Shown here piece after piece: positions 26,131-36,800 of a stretch of DNA of 64,000 nucleotides. The translations under genes were made by a program, and so were the position numbers. The notes below the pieces were generated by a model, which was not told the DNA's origin, did not search any database, and saw only the letters and a program-made list of their open reading frames with translations. The stretch lies in contig NC_049997.1 of the NCBI RefSeq assembly GCF_000003815.2, forward strand, positions 8,188,676-8,252,675, read 5' to 3'. The stretch's first letter is position 1; each line of letters begins with the position of its first letter. This DNA is from Branchiostoma floridae (taxonomy: Eukaryota > Chordata > Leptocardii > Amphioxiformes > Branchiostomatidae).

Positions 26131-27250
26131 TCAGTGTGAAGAGTCTGTACGTGATGTGCTGAAGATGCATTTATTTATCTATTGAGCTTTCTGTAGTTTT
26201 TAATGTCTGTAAGGCCTAGAAAAAAATGTTGTGTTGTCTTGTTACCAGACCGACACTAGCAAATCTTGCTGACCCTAGCCATTTTGTGGGTCGACTGGCA
26301 ACTGACATAAATTTTTAACCTGACATTTTGAGTGATAAAATTCAAAATATACTTCCTGTACTTCACAACCTAAATAAGACTGTTCAGCTGTAAACATTGT
26401 ACTTCTTTGTTCAATGTTTTGATATACTGATTCATGTACAAAATATCTGTACTATAACTGCAACGTTAATGTTGTGTCAGTGTGCTGTAAACTGTAACTT
26501 TTTCTATGAAAGCTCATCTGTGATGAAGTACAATCTATGATGAAGTTTTTGTACTTCAGTTCAACGCAATGCAAAATGGCTCACCTTGAATTTTTTATGC
26601 TCTTATGTTGGTCTTTAGAAACACAACATTCATTTTTGTAAACCTTAATGTTTTTTTAAAGAATATAAAGATATATATATAAAGAATATGGAATATTTTT
26701 GTATAGAATATTAGTAGAGTACTTTAGCTTACTGTTGAACTCTGTGAAAAGTAAATGCAATTACAATGTCACGCACAATTGTTCTGCAGTACAGTATACA
26801 TTTTAGATTACATTGTAACATATTTATCTACCGTTGAAAGGCTAGTTGTAAAAGAAGTAACTTGTTGTATATGTCGGTTTTGAATTTCATGCTGCTATAG
26901 AGATCTATGTATGGAGCTGGTTATCGAAGTTTCAGTGTTCATTTACAAGATTTTTGAGAAAAAATGATTGATTTATTGTCATTTGATTGCAAGTATGGAA
27001 TGAAATACTAGTAGATGATGTTTTGTGCTGAATTTTGCACACAAAAAAGCCATGTTATGTCTTGCATATCAAGTATTTTAGCTCTTCCTTTTGGAAACTT
27101 TTGTCTGGCTTTATACCATGACATATACTTTATATCATATTTAAGACACAAAAACTAAGCTTACTCTTTTTCTGCACAAAGCATGCACCTTTACAGTGTT
27201 TATCTTTGTATTCTTTGCATTAAAATGTACAATTAATTTTAGCTTGTAAG
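26131..27250 (+). other. Probable lipase 3' untranslated region
   Basis: An AT-rich stretch after the lipase stop codon, with no open frame of note. Weak polyadenylation-like signals occur (TATAAA/AATATA runs near 26660-26700; CATTAAAATG near 27218). The true 3' end cannot be placed by eye. The remaining spacer, 27250-28090, holds only a short GT/G run near 27977-28007. Confidence 0.35.
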
Positions 27251-28099
27251 GAAAGAACTTGGCACTCTGGGAACTTTGTCTGCAGTGAAAGCCATAAAAA
27301 TGGAATGTTATTGAAGTTGAACAATATATATATAAAGGTGTGATCTCACATCTACTATAGCTGTTTCAACATTATTTAGATACTGCTAAATTCTTTTAGC
27401 AAAGGCAACCTAGCAGAATTGTATGATGTGAATGTTTGTAATTGTATTAGACTGATAAGTCATATCTAACATTGTCAGTCTATTAGGTAGTTTCTTGCCA
27501 TTAATACAGTAAGATAAAATACCACCACATACTGGGGTACAGTTTAGAAAAAAAGGCTATATTGTTTCAAAGTAGTGCAGTATTTATCAGAAGGCTACCT
27601 CTCAGGAATGTTACACAAATTTAAATCATGTCTGACTTGAGTAATGTTTCCAGAGAAGTTCGAACAAGATTGATTGAATTTTTTGCTTAATGTGTGTAAA
27701 AAAAGGAGGAAGCTGGTGTATTATGCCACTAGCTGTGGTGAGTTTCAGGTTTGGAGTGTTTGAAGACATTACAGCAATAGCTTATCTTTTTCACTTCAGT
27801 TGTTTGTGATTACTAGTGACAATAGGATAAATAGGAAAGCAGTAATGTTACTTTTGAAAATTAAGCAAAAAACTTATGAATTGTAATTTGTTGTAAAAGA
27901 GCTGTTCAGAAGACCTATGGGGTATTCATATAAAAATATGTAAAATAACGAGAAAAAAAAGATATGCGGGAATAGGTGTGTATGTGTGTGTGTGTGGGGG
28001 GGGGGATTAATGGAACGAAGGGGGTTGAACAGTTAACAGAAATTCCAATTGCAAGTAGTGTCATTTTTTTTGTGGACAACATGACTTCAGAAGAACAGG

Positions 28100-28260
28100 C
28101 TGAGTGAAGTTTATCGTATTCTTGCAAGGTGGCGCTTTTACCACCTTACTGCGCAAGTGCGGTATCGCAGCAGGGAGGCTCACTTCCGGGTTGGGTGGCG
28201 TGCACATTTTCTCGTCAAACATTTCGGAAATATCCAAGATCGGACGTCCCTGTTCAAACT
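28100..28260 (+). promoter_or_regulatory. Putative 5' UTR exon and promoter of the hybrid-binding/PLD gene
   Basis: A GC-richer island ends in a consensus donor (CAAACT then GTAAGT at 28261). It could splice to the acceptor TATATTTCAG at 29061, 14 nt before the start codon at 29076. Every frame leading into that codon meets TAA at 29067-29069, so the exon would be untranslated. There is no transcript evidence. Confidence 0.4.
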
Positions 28261-28540
28261 GTAAGTTTACACGGATTTGTATTATGCTTTCCGCATGTAG
28301 CAAGTACTGTGACATCTGCATATATGCCGTAGAAGTGGTCGGTTTGAATAACTGCACTCCTCCCCCCTTCGAGGGGCAATGGCGCCAAGTTTGAAATTAG
28401 TCTGTCACTTTTCAACGTACCGAGATGATACACATGAACTAGCTTTCCCTGCAATGTGTCGTGGGATTTCACCGTGTATGGTATGTGTGGTAATGCATGT
28501 ATACGTGTATGCGTAAACATCATCTCGAATGTATTTGTCC

Positions 28541-28799
28541 TACCCTGGTAATCCAGACAGGACGGGTAGCTAGCGAGATTTCTTCGCGAGTTTTGTTCGG
28601 GGAGCCATGGCAGCCTGCCCGCCGACCTCACATTAGCGCTCCGGGGAGTTTCAGCCCGGAGGAGTAATCGCTATTAGGGCAGGTGGACCTAATCGGGCTT
28701 AAACTCCCCGGGGCGCTAATAGGAGCTCGGCGGGCATGACTGTCTTGGGCTACCGATAAACTGTCCAAGCTGCCCGACCCCGGATGGCTCCCAGGGTAT
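28541..28799. repeat. Foldback element of about 260 bp, GC-rich
   Basis: TACCCTGG..GGAGCCATGG..GCCCGCC.. on the left is mirrored by ..GGCGGGC..GGATGGCTCCCAGGGTA on the right. The inner arms CTCCGGGGAGTTT and AAACTCCCCGGGGCGCTAAT also pair. It is a non-coding MITE-like element in the presumed 5' UTR intron of the next gene. Confidence 0.65.
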
Positions 28800-29075
28800 A
28801 TTTGTCCTTGAAAAAAATTATGAACTCACGCAAGTTTAATATGGAGTAGAGGCGCTAGACGTTGACCATCGTTAAATATTCCACACCACGCAAAGATGTG
28901 TATTACCGATTTGCATACAATGTCTCTGTTGCTTTATCAAAAGTATATGCACTGACAAAGCGTGAGCATTATCAAATGATCTGCATTCAAAGTATCCTAT
29001 AATAATGATCAATAATAATTATCGTCACAGCACTAATATTTTATTTAATGTTATATTTCAGACATTTAACTCAGA

Positions 29076-31535
29076 ATGCCGAAGAACCGGTTCACCCACT
29101 ACGCCGTGGCACGGGGAAGGAAACCTGGGATCTACACGGACTGGTAGAAACGATTTCTAATGTTTCACTTATTTTGATGACCGTGTAACCACTCAAGTAG
29201 ACATGTTATTTAGTCATTCGCAATCATGTCACATACATGTACGAAATACCAAAAAAGACGTCGCTAACTTTTGCCTTCTAGAAACTAGGTACAAAAGGCA
29301 AAATGCATTTTTTTGTGTGTGAAAAACGAGCAACTAAAGCTAGGGATAACTGATTTGTTGTTTTCCCCCTTAGGTCTCAGACCAAAGAACAAATAGAAGG
29401 ATTCAGCAGCGCCCGCTACAAGGGCTTCCACTCGGAGGCAGAGGCGCGGGCATGGATCGACGAAAGTAAGCAAAACTTTAGCTTCGAATGAAGACTCATC
29501 TGTGTTGTAAAGTTTGAGCACAAAGGCAAACACAAAGAAAACACCATGAGTTTTCAGTCGATCTCGCATGATGTCTTATTCATTGTGCTGATTTTCCGGA
29601 AGTCGAAAGTGTGATGACGTCAAGAGTGAATCAAAAGTGGAGCTTGAATAGGAAGGATTCGGAGCTAGGTAAACTGCAAAGAGTTGTGAGAATATGTTCA
29701 ACCGACATATTTCGACTTCTGTAGTTAATAATTTTTTCGTCTGTTTTTCCTTCAGATTCAAACAGCATCCTTCAGAAGAACAGAAACGACGCTGGCGTTG
29801 TCAAGGCAACAGCCAATGAGAAGGTTGACGCTCAGTCAGGAGCCAATCAGAGTTTACCAATGGCAGGAAAGGGGCAGTCACGTGACTATGGCAAACGTCC
29901 GTCAAAAAATGAAACGTCTGAATCAGAAAAATCAACCGGAAAACACGTCATCAGTAAAGTGAAGACCGGAAATACTGACGATCTTACAGAGGCACTGTCT
30001 GATCTACAGATCACAAAGGTGATGATTTTACAAACTTTGTATGTATTTTGTTTTAACAATAAGACTTTTAAAAAGTGTTGTTTAAAATTCGTCTCTACCT
30101 TTAAACACAAAGACTGATTACTGAGATTTCTTACGCGTATACAGTAAGCAATATTTGGTCATGCAAGTTTGTCAGATGCATAGTGAAAAACATAGGACCA
30201 GATTTTATTAGAAGATATGGAAAAGAACAAGAACTAAAGAACAGAAATACGTTTCTTATTCCTTTTTGTAATGGCTATGTTCATAAAATGCTTGAGTTTC
30301 AACCCGTCCTCTAATGGTTAATGTTGTAGACGTTGACGTAACGTACGTCGTGTTTTTGCTGGAAAGTTTAGACCATTCATAGATCATCAAAGCATGTCGG
30401 TCGTGTTCCGCAAGATGTCGTTACTGTTACATTCCTCTTTTGTATCAAAATCCACCCGTAATACAGCTCATAAGGCACGCCAAATAGTAAGATCTACGTC
30501 ATACACTTAAAATTTGCTTCCCCGTCTGATTACACTAAACATAAGGTATCACGTACGCCATAGCCTGACACAATAGCAATCATAAGTAAGGACGACCTCT
30601 TTTTAACAGCAATTTATGTAGTTATGGTAAAATACATAATTGTAACCCCTCTTGTCCTCTATTTATCACAATTCCAGCCTCTGACGTTCAAAGAAGCTTT
30701 GCCAAACTTCAGGCCAGGAATCTATAAAGGTGACGTCATCAAGCGTCTTTGGTCTAACCTTCTCCAGTCGTGGTTCGAGCGCGGAGCACAAGTCTTCATC
30801 GTCTCACCATGGATCGACAAAAAAACGATCGGTAAAACTGAATCTTTGTAGCAAGAAGTAGTGTTATTAGAAATTGTAGTTGGCACGGATGCACATCTGT
30901 GGTAGTAGTAATCATAGTATAATTCCTTTTTTTCCAACACAAAGGTATACAGAGATCAAATTTTCAAAGATCACTAGATGTCACCTTCTTCAGGATCAGT
31001 GATTATAGTGTGCATGTAATCTTTATTCTGACAGACAGTGACAGTCAACCACATTTTGTAAAATGATTCTCAAAATGTTAATTGAACCACAATATACGTT
31101 CATACTTGTATCGTGCTTTTTATCCTAGGTTACATCAAGAATCGCCTGATGACCGGTCAGTCGTCCATCCAGGCCCTCTACATCCGGGACCCTTGCTTCA
31201 CAGACACAAACGGGAAGGCAACCTCTTTGGCGGAAGCAATGCAGGGGGTCTTTTCCGAAAGCGAGGCTGACCGGATACGCTGTCTGAGGGTCGGCACAGA
31301 CAGAGAGGCTGACGGGAAGGCCTACTTCCACTGCAAGTTTGTCGCGGGAAGGTTTGAAAATCACGTTGAGATACTCATCACAAGTGCCAACTTCAACGAT
31401 CATCACTTCAATCCCCTTCAGAGGGATTCGGTGATACTGCTCAGTGAAAACTGTAGAGAATTCGAGACGAGGTATCTGAGTGAGTTAGACCATGTAACCA
31501 AAGAGGTGTCACTAGCTACTGTGCTGGCGACTTGA
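29076..31535 (+). CDS. RNase H1-type hybrid-binding domain fused to a PLD-like phosphodiesterase domain
   Basis: Five exons: 29076-29143, 29374-29465, 29756-30018, 30678-30831, 31129-31535; 327 residues. Residues 5-53 are an RNase H1 N-terminal / caulimovirus-viroplasmin type domain (YAVARGRKPGIYTDW, then FSSARYKGFHSEAEARAWI). The aromatic and Lys positions used by RNase H1 to hold RNA:DNA hybrid (Tyr9, Trp23, Tyr38, Lys39) are present. Residues 54-141 are polar and low-complexity, a likely flexible linker. Residues 142-327 resemble a single-HKD phospholipase D-like nuclease: LLQSWFERGAQVFIVSPWID, then His260-x-Lys262 (FHCKF) and ITSANFN with Asn280 in place of GSxN. The usual Asp after HxK is not at the standard place and the spacing is three residues longer. 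There is no RNase H catalytic domain. The function (RNA:DNA-hybrid-directed nuclease or lipid/nucleic-acid phosphodiesterase) is inferred. Confidence 0.8.
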
Positions 31536-31871
31536 AGCTTAAGTATAGTTTGACCTTGAGAAAAAGCAATGTACATGTACATTGCAAAGTGCAGTATATT
31601 GCATACATCAATATACCGTGTTAGGAGGAATGGCGTACAGCTAACGTCATCTTAAAGTTGGAAAGTTTCATTCCTTTATCTTTTGTCTAGCGGTACTCAG
31701 TATCTTGCTAGAACGCCATCTTCTTATCAAAACAAGTGATTTTATGTCGCATACCTTTAACCTTGATATGGTGTAACATTTTACTTCTCTTTTATTCTAA
31801 TCCAACTTTACCACATGTGTAAAGATTTTAGATTCATTCACCCTTACTGTCATAGCTGCATTTTTGTTTTA

Positions 31872-32070
31872 AGTATGGGCGTTTTTGCAACATGTCATGT
31901 TGAAGTTTTACTGTAAGGTTATAACGTAATCTTTACGTATGGACGATTGTGCAACATGTTAAAGTTTTAATGTTTACGTAATCTTTACGTATGGACGATT
32001 GTGCAACATGTTGAAGTTTCAATGTTTACGTAATCTTTACGTATGGGCATTTGTGCAACATGTCAAAGCT
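31872..32070. repeat. Minisatellite, about 52-bp unit, 3-4 copies
   Basis: TACGTAATCTTTACGTATGG, then ACGATTGTGCAACATGTT and AAGTTT(T/C)AATGTT, is repeated head-to-tail. ACGTATGG occurs at 31935, 31987 and 32039. The outer copies are more diverged. It lies downstream of the hybrid-binding/PLD gene, perhaps in its 3' UTR. Confidence 0.85.
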
Positions 32071-32504
32071 AGTCTTGACGGTTTGTTTTGTGAGCTAAAT
32101 TGATTAGAATGTTTCTGATCAAAAACTTCTCTTCTGTTTGGTAGTATGCATATGGTTATCATTAAATCGATTATATTGTTGGGAGTAGGATGTCATAAAA
32201 AATACATACATTCCTCTGAACATTTTTATTAACGTATTATTGAAGTATGACATAGCATGCTGTTGTCATAGAAACGTAGGTATCGATGCGAATTAAAACT
32301 CTCACAAAGTCAAAGAATATAAAGTTATCTTACGGATAGTGGCCACTAACCTTTCTTGTTACTTAAAGTCATCCATTGTTCCCTCTTTTGTAATACTAGG
32401 GCGTTCAGAATTTTCCTTTGAATTTATATTCAGGGTGATCACTGAAGCTATGATGAAGGTTCCTCAAGTAGTTTAAAAAAATACACGTCTCCAAGTACTG
32501 ATAC

Positions 32505-32562
32505 ATGCACACGCGCGCGCGTGCGCGCACGCACGCACACACACAAGCACACATACACACAA
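32505..32562. repeat. Alternating purine-pyrimidine simple repeat
   Basis: An ACACGCGCGCGCGTGCGCGC run continues into CA/CG dinucleotides. It is nearly perfect alternation over about 55 bp and could adopt Z-DNA. It lies in the spacer before the sulfotransferase array. Confidence 0.85.
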
Positions 32563-32999
32563 CAATTTACACATGGGTGGGAACGTGTGGCACAGCTCGC
32601 TCCAGACACTTGCGACAGTCGTATTGAGGTCACCTGAGTGACGCCGAATGGCAGCTTGCTCTAGACCCTTGCGATTAGCCCCGCCTATTGTAAGCTCCTA
32701 GCCCTGGCTGCAAACATAGTGTAGTATATATAGTCGGCCCACCCAATAACAATAATGATAGCATATACGTTCGCGCTCGCTCACATATATTCTCTCTTTT
32801 TCTTAGCCGTTTCGTGCATGGACACTTTAATTTTTTCCTTAATTTGTGATTATTTGACTTGCACCATGACTTCACGCAGAGACTGGCCTAGAAGTGACAT
32901 TTTGCAAGCCTCCATTTCAAGGTTCCTTAATTTTCAACGCCGTCGTTCTCCCCTTAATTTCATCCGGATCAATATTGTTGTGGTGATATGAAAAGCTCG

Positions 33000-33125
33000 A
33001 CCCATTGGTAGGTACTTAAGAAGCAGCAAAACTGGTTCTTACGTACCTTAGTGTAACGTCACAAGATAGTACACTGATAACATACAGACGGCTAGGCATC
33101 GGTCGGACAGGTTCAAAGGTTAAAG
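33000..33125 (+). repeat. Upstream block shared by GAL3ST-like copies A and B
   Basis: This matches 40490-40635. Both carry CCATT(G/A)GTA.., GTGTAACG.CACAAGATAG, ..AC.CTGATAAC/AATGATAACC.TACAG, TCGGACAGGTTCAAAGGTTA or TCGGACGAGTTCAAAGGTTA, and AGTTC. It lies about 0.5-0.8 kb before each start codon, so the duplication unit reached well into upstream DNA. It may include promoter sequence. Confidence 0.65.
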
Positions 33126-33423
33126 TTCTTTAAATTTCGGGAAAAAATCATCAGGTTGGTAAGGAATAGGAAAATTCTTTTCCAAAACCAGTATCCTCTC
33201 ATTTTGCTTAAATTTCTCAGACATCTTCCCCAGAGCCTACTAATAAAAACTGCGTAACTGACTGGAAGGGGACCAAAGTCATAGACAGGGGAGACACCAG
33301 GCGGATCCGTTGGATTAAGCGGCGGTCTGGATAAGAAAGTCAGCTCCAGTGAAGAGCCGGGACGAGGGGGGATACAAACTAACCACGTTGTTGTTATAGG
33401 GCTGACGGGGCACAAAAATGGCC

Positions 33424-33584
33424 CTAAAGCCCCCTTTACAAATCAAGANNNNNNNNNNNNNNNNNNNNNNNNNNNNNNNNNNNNNNNNNNNNNNNNNNNN
33501 NNNNNNNNNNNNNNNNNNNNNNNNNNNNNNNNNNNNNNNNNNNNNNNNCGAGCTAAATTCTTGATTTGTAAAGGGGGCTTTACC
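33424..33584. repeat. Inverted repeat flanking a 100-N gap
   Basis: AAAGCCCCCTTTACAAATCA plus AGA lies directly left of the gap (33449-33548). Its exact reverse complement, TCTTGATTTGTAAAGGGGGC plus TTT, lies directly right of it. The missing centre is therefore inside a foldback element or hairpin. The 100-N length is a placeholder size, not a measured one. Confidence 0.8.
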
Positions 33585-33842
33585 ACACTGGCTTTACAAC
33601 CCTAGGCCTGTGGTGACCTCGGTGCAAGACTACTGATTGTGACTCTCGCTCTTGCAGATATCTTGTTCGACGGGTCGTGCCTTAACTATTTGTAGCCCTC
33701 TGTGAACGAAGGTGAATACTTCATTTTTTAATCCTATGTCTTTGCTTCTCTTCTTTGGTTTTTCGTTAATGTTAGGGTTAAGTGTTACAGTCAGCTATAA
33801 CGTCCATTCTGGTCTTGTTACAGGACTGACGGAGCCCCAAGA

Positions 33843-36800
33843 ATGAACTTAAGGACACTTCTAGCCTACGGACTCGCCACAGGAGTCTTCACCACACTGT
33901 TGTTGTTCACAGTTCACCAATATAATTCATCCCATGTCGCCCGGAGAGGACATGAGAGTCAAGTATATCAAGCCAACCTTCCATCAGAGAATTCACTTAG
34001 GTGAGGAAAATGGCGAGCATAACCGTAAAGATCCCTAACAATTTTGTGGCTTGCATACATACTCTCCAAGCAGAGTTTGAGTCGCAAAGATACAATAATA
34101 GTCGGTATCTCCGACAACCACTTTATCTTCGTGACTCCACCTCTGCTTGGAGAGTATGTATGCAAACCACAAAATTGTTAGGGATCTTCACCATGCTTTA
34201 AGCAATACTGTAAATGGAGGAATGTTCGCGGTGGTTTTATTATCTCGGTTTTATTAGTCACCTCTTGGCCGCGAACTTGAAGCCATCATGTACATATTCT
34301 GTTCTCAATACAAGTCTCTTTTTGATGCATTTTAAATCATTGTACATTTGGTGTTTAATTCAATGGTAACACTACGATTTCCAATAATCTGCTCGTTTCA
34401 TACGCAAATACGTAGCACGTCTGTTTGACGGCATAGGGAAGCTGACACAAATTCGCAGAATTGTTACGATTACCCTTTTACTACCATTTTGGAATTGGTT
34501 TTCCTTTTTACCTCCATGAAATGTCATGGAGGTTATATTTTACCCTGCGTTTGTGTGTGTGTCTGTCTGTCTGTCAACAAGATAACTCAAGAACGACTGG
34601 ATGGATTGGTTTCATACTTGGTGTGTTGGTAGGGTGTGATGAAAGCTGTAAGTGATTAGATTTTGGGCCCCCTAGCGGCTTCCCTTGGTACTGCAGCGCA
34701 ACTTCCGGTTTTGCTATCTTGTGTTCTGAACAAGCTATGGTCCCAATTTTTGGGTGTTAGATAGCTCTTGCGCTCAGGAATGAGTGACATAAGTTTGGGC
34801 CCCCTAGCGTCTAGTTTTGGGATAGCAGGGGCATTTTTGTTAAAAACTTCTGAAGACGATAACTCAAGAAGGGAACAGCGGATTTTCATGATTTTTGGTA
34901 TGTAGGTACCTCAGACAATGTTGTACAAAATGAAATACTAATTATGCAAAATTATATTACATTTGCATAATTAATGAGAATATTCTATCATAGCAGTTTT
35001 TTCTATGTATCTCTTGTCCCTGACGTGATATGGTCTTGACATTTGGGTGGTAGATAGCTTTCAGTGTCATGACAAAGTGGGGCAAGTTTCAGCCTCCTAC
35101 CATTTAATTTGGGAACTGCAGGGGCGTTTTTGTCAAGACATTCCAATGAGGATAACTACAGAAAGGATTGACGGATTGGCATCATATTAGGCATGCGGGT
35201 ACCTTAGGCAAAGATGTTCATAATGATATACATGTTATGCAAATGAGAGCTTAATTTGCATAATTAATGAGGAAATTGTATAATTCCATTGTTTTCAATA
35301 ACTGGACTTCAATAAATGTAACACATGTTAATTATGATAGGTAGAATATAAGCAGATACCAAATATGGTAATGAGGAACTTATTTGCATAATTTATGTAA
35401 AAATTGCAAAACCGCTTTATGATCAATAATGGGAATTTTATAATTGTGACATGTGTATGTTAGTCAATGATAAACAACACCATGCATAAATTATGTAAAT
35501 GTGTTAGTCAATTGCATGAAATTTATGAAAGCTCTAAATTTTCATGGAGGTATGAGGTCGCCGAACTCTAGTTTTGTGTGTATCCTTAATAAACTCACTT
35601 TTAGATTTTTTTCCTCTAAGGCTTGAAGAACAGCTGAGAAGGACTGTTATACAAGTTGAGGAAAGCGTCTCAACTGCTTGCGTTCCGCAGAAGAAATTTG
35701 TCTTTATTAAAACCCACAAGACAGGCAGTACAACAACTGTCAACCTCTTCCAACGTTACGCCATTTACAACAAACTGAAGGTACTGATGCCAGTGGGACA
35801 GGGTCCGCTTAGTTGGCCGTTCCCCCCAAAAGAAAATGAGTACGTCCACATGCCAGACGAGAAGTACGACGCACTGATGCACCATTTTGTCTACAACAAG
35901 ACGTGGCTACGGAGCAAGTTTCCACCAGAGACAAAGTACATATGTAAGTGATATTAAACGTGTGAGGTAGATCCGCATGTATAAATATGTTTGTTTAGAT
36001 AAACAGAACAACAACGGCAAGTGAGGGGCAGTGCAGTGAGAAAAAGAGAAGTAAGGAGACAAATGAATAGAGTTGTAACAAGAAATTGAAAATGATACGC
36101 ATCTTGTTCTTCTTTCCTTTCAGCTATAATAAGACATCCATTCGGTCATCTCAAGTCTCAGATGAATTACTTCACACTGGCAAAGGTTCTTAAGATAAAA
36201 GGTCATGGAAACGCCGTGAAGGTGTTCTTGCAGGACCCCTGGCAGCACAGGAACAGGTCCGAAACATTCTTCCCTCACGTGAACATCACGTGGGACGGGA
36301 CCAGGAACCCCATGACCTTTGACATGGGGTGGCCGGCCGAGAGGGCAGATGAAGAAGTAAGTAAAAAAATTAAGTTGAATGTGTCAAATGGTAATGACAG
36401 TGGTGTTTTGTATCATACCTTGCTTCTTTGTTGAACTTATCCTCTTCGCAAGGAGTAAGAAGTATTAAAGAATACCCCTCTTTATCAATGAAATATGCAA
36501 AGAAATGCACAAGGAAATGCAACAAAATGGTGTCAGAAGTGGGATCCGATTTAATTCTCCCATTTGGGCTGTACGTACGCCTTGATGAATAATTTTCAAG
36601 TTCTCTACTGCTATTGTCATGAGGTGCTGTCTCTAAGACATCTTTATCATCCTTCCCATGTAATCGAAATTTGATACAAAGAGTATGGGCTAACTAAGGC
36701 GTAGAGACATGTGATGAATTGCAGCTTGTTGTCATAAATAAGACTTAAGTCAGCTCCCCCGTTGGAGATGTATGAACGTTCGATTTCATAAATCATTGTA

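Noticed and set aside
28104-28394. Open frame starting MKFIVFLQGG that could be a mitochondrial leader for the hybrid-binding/PLD protein
   Set aside because: When spliced at the GTAAGT donor (28261) to the acceptor before 29062, the frame meets TAA at 29067, so it cannot join the coding sequence. The overlapping MALLPPYC frame joins out of phase.
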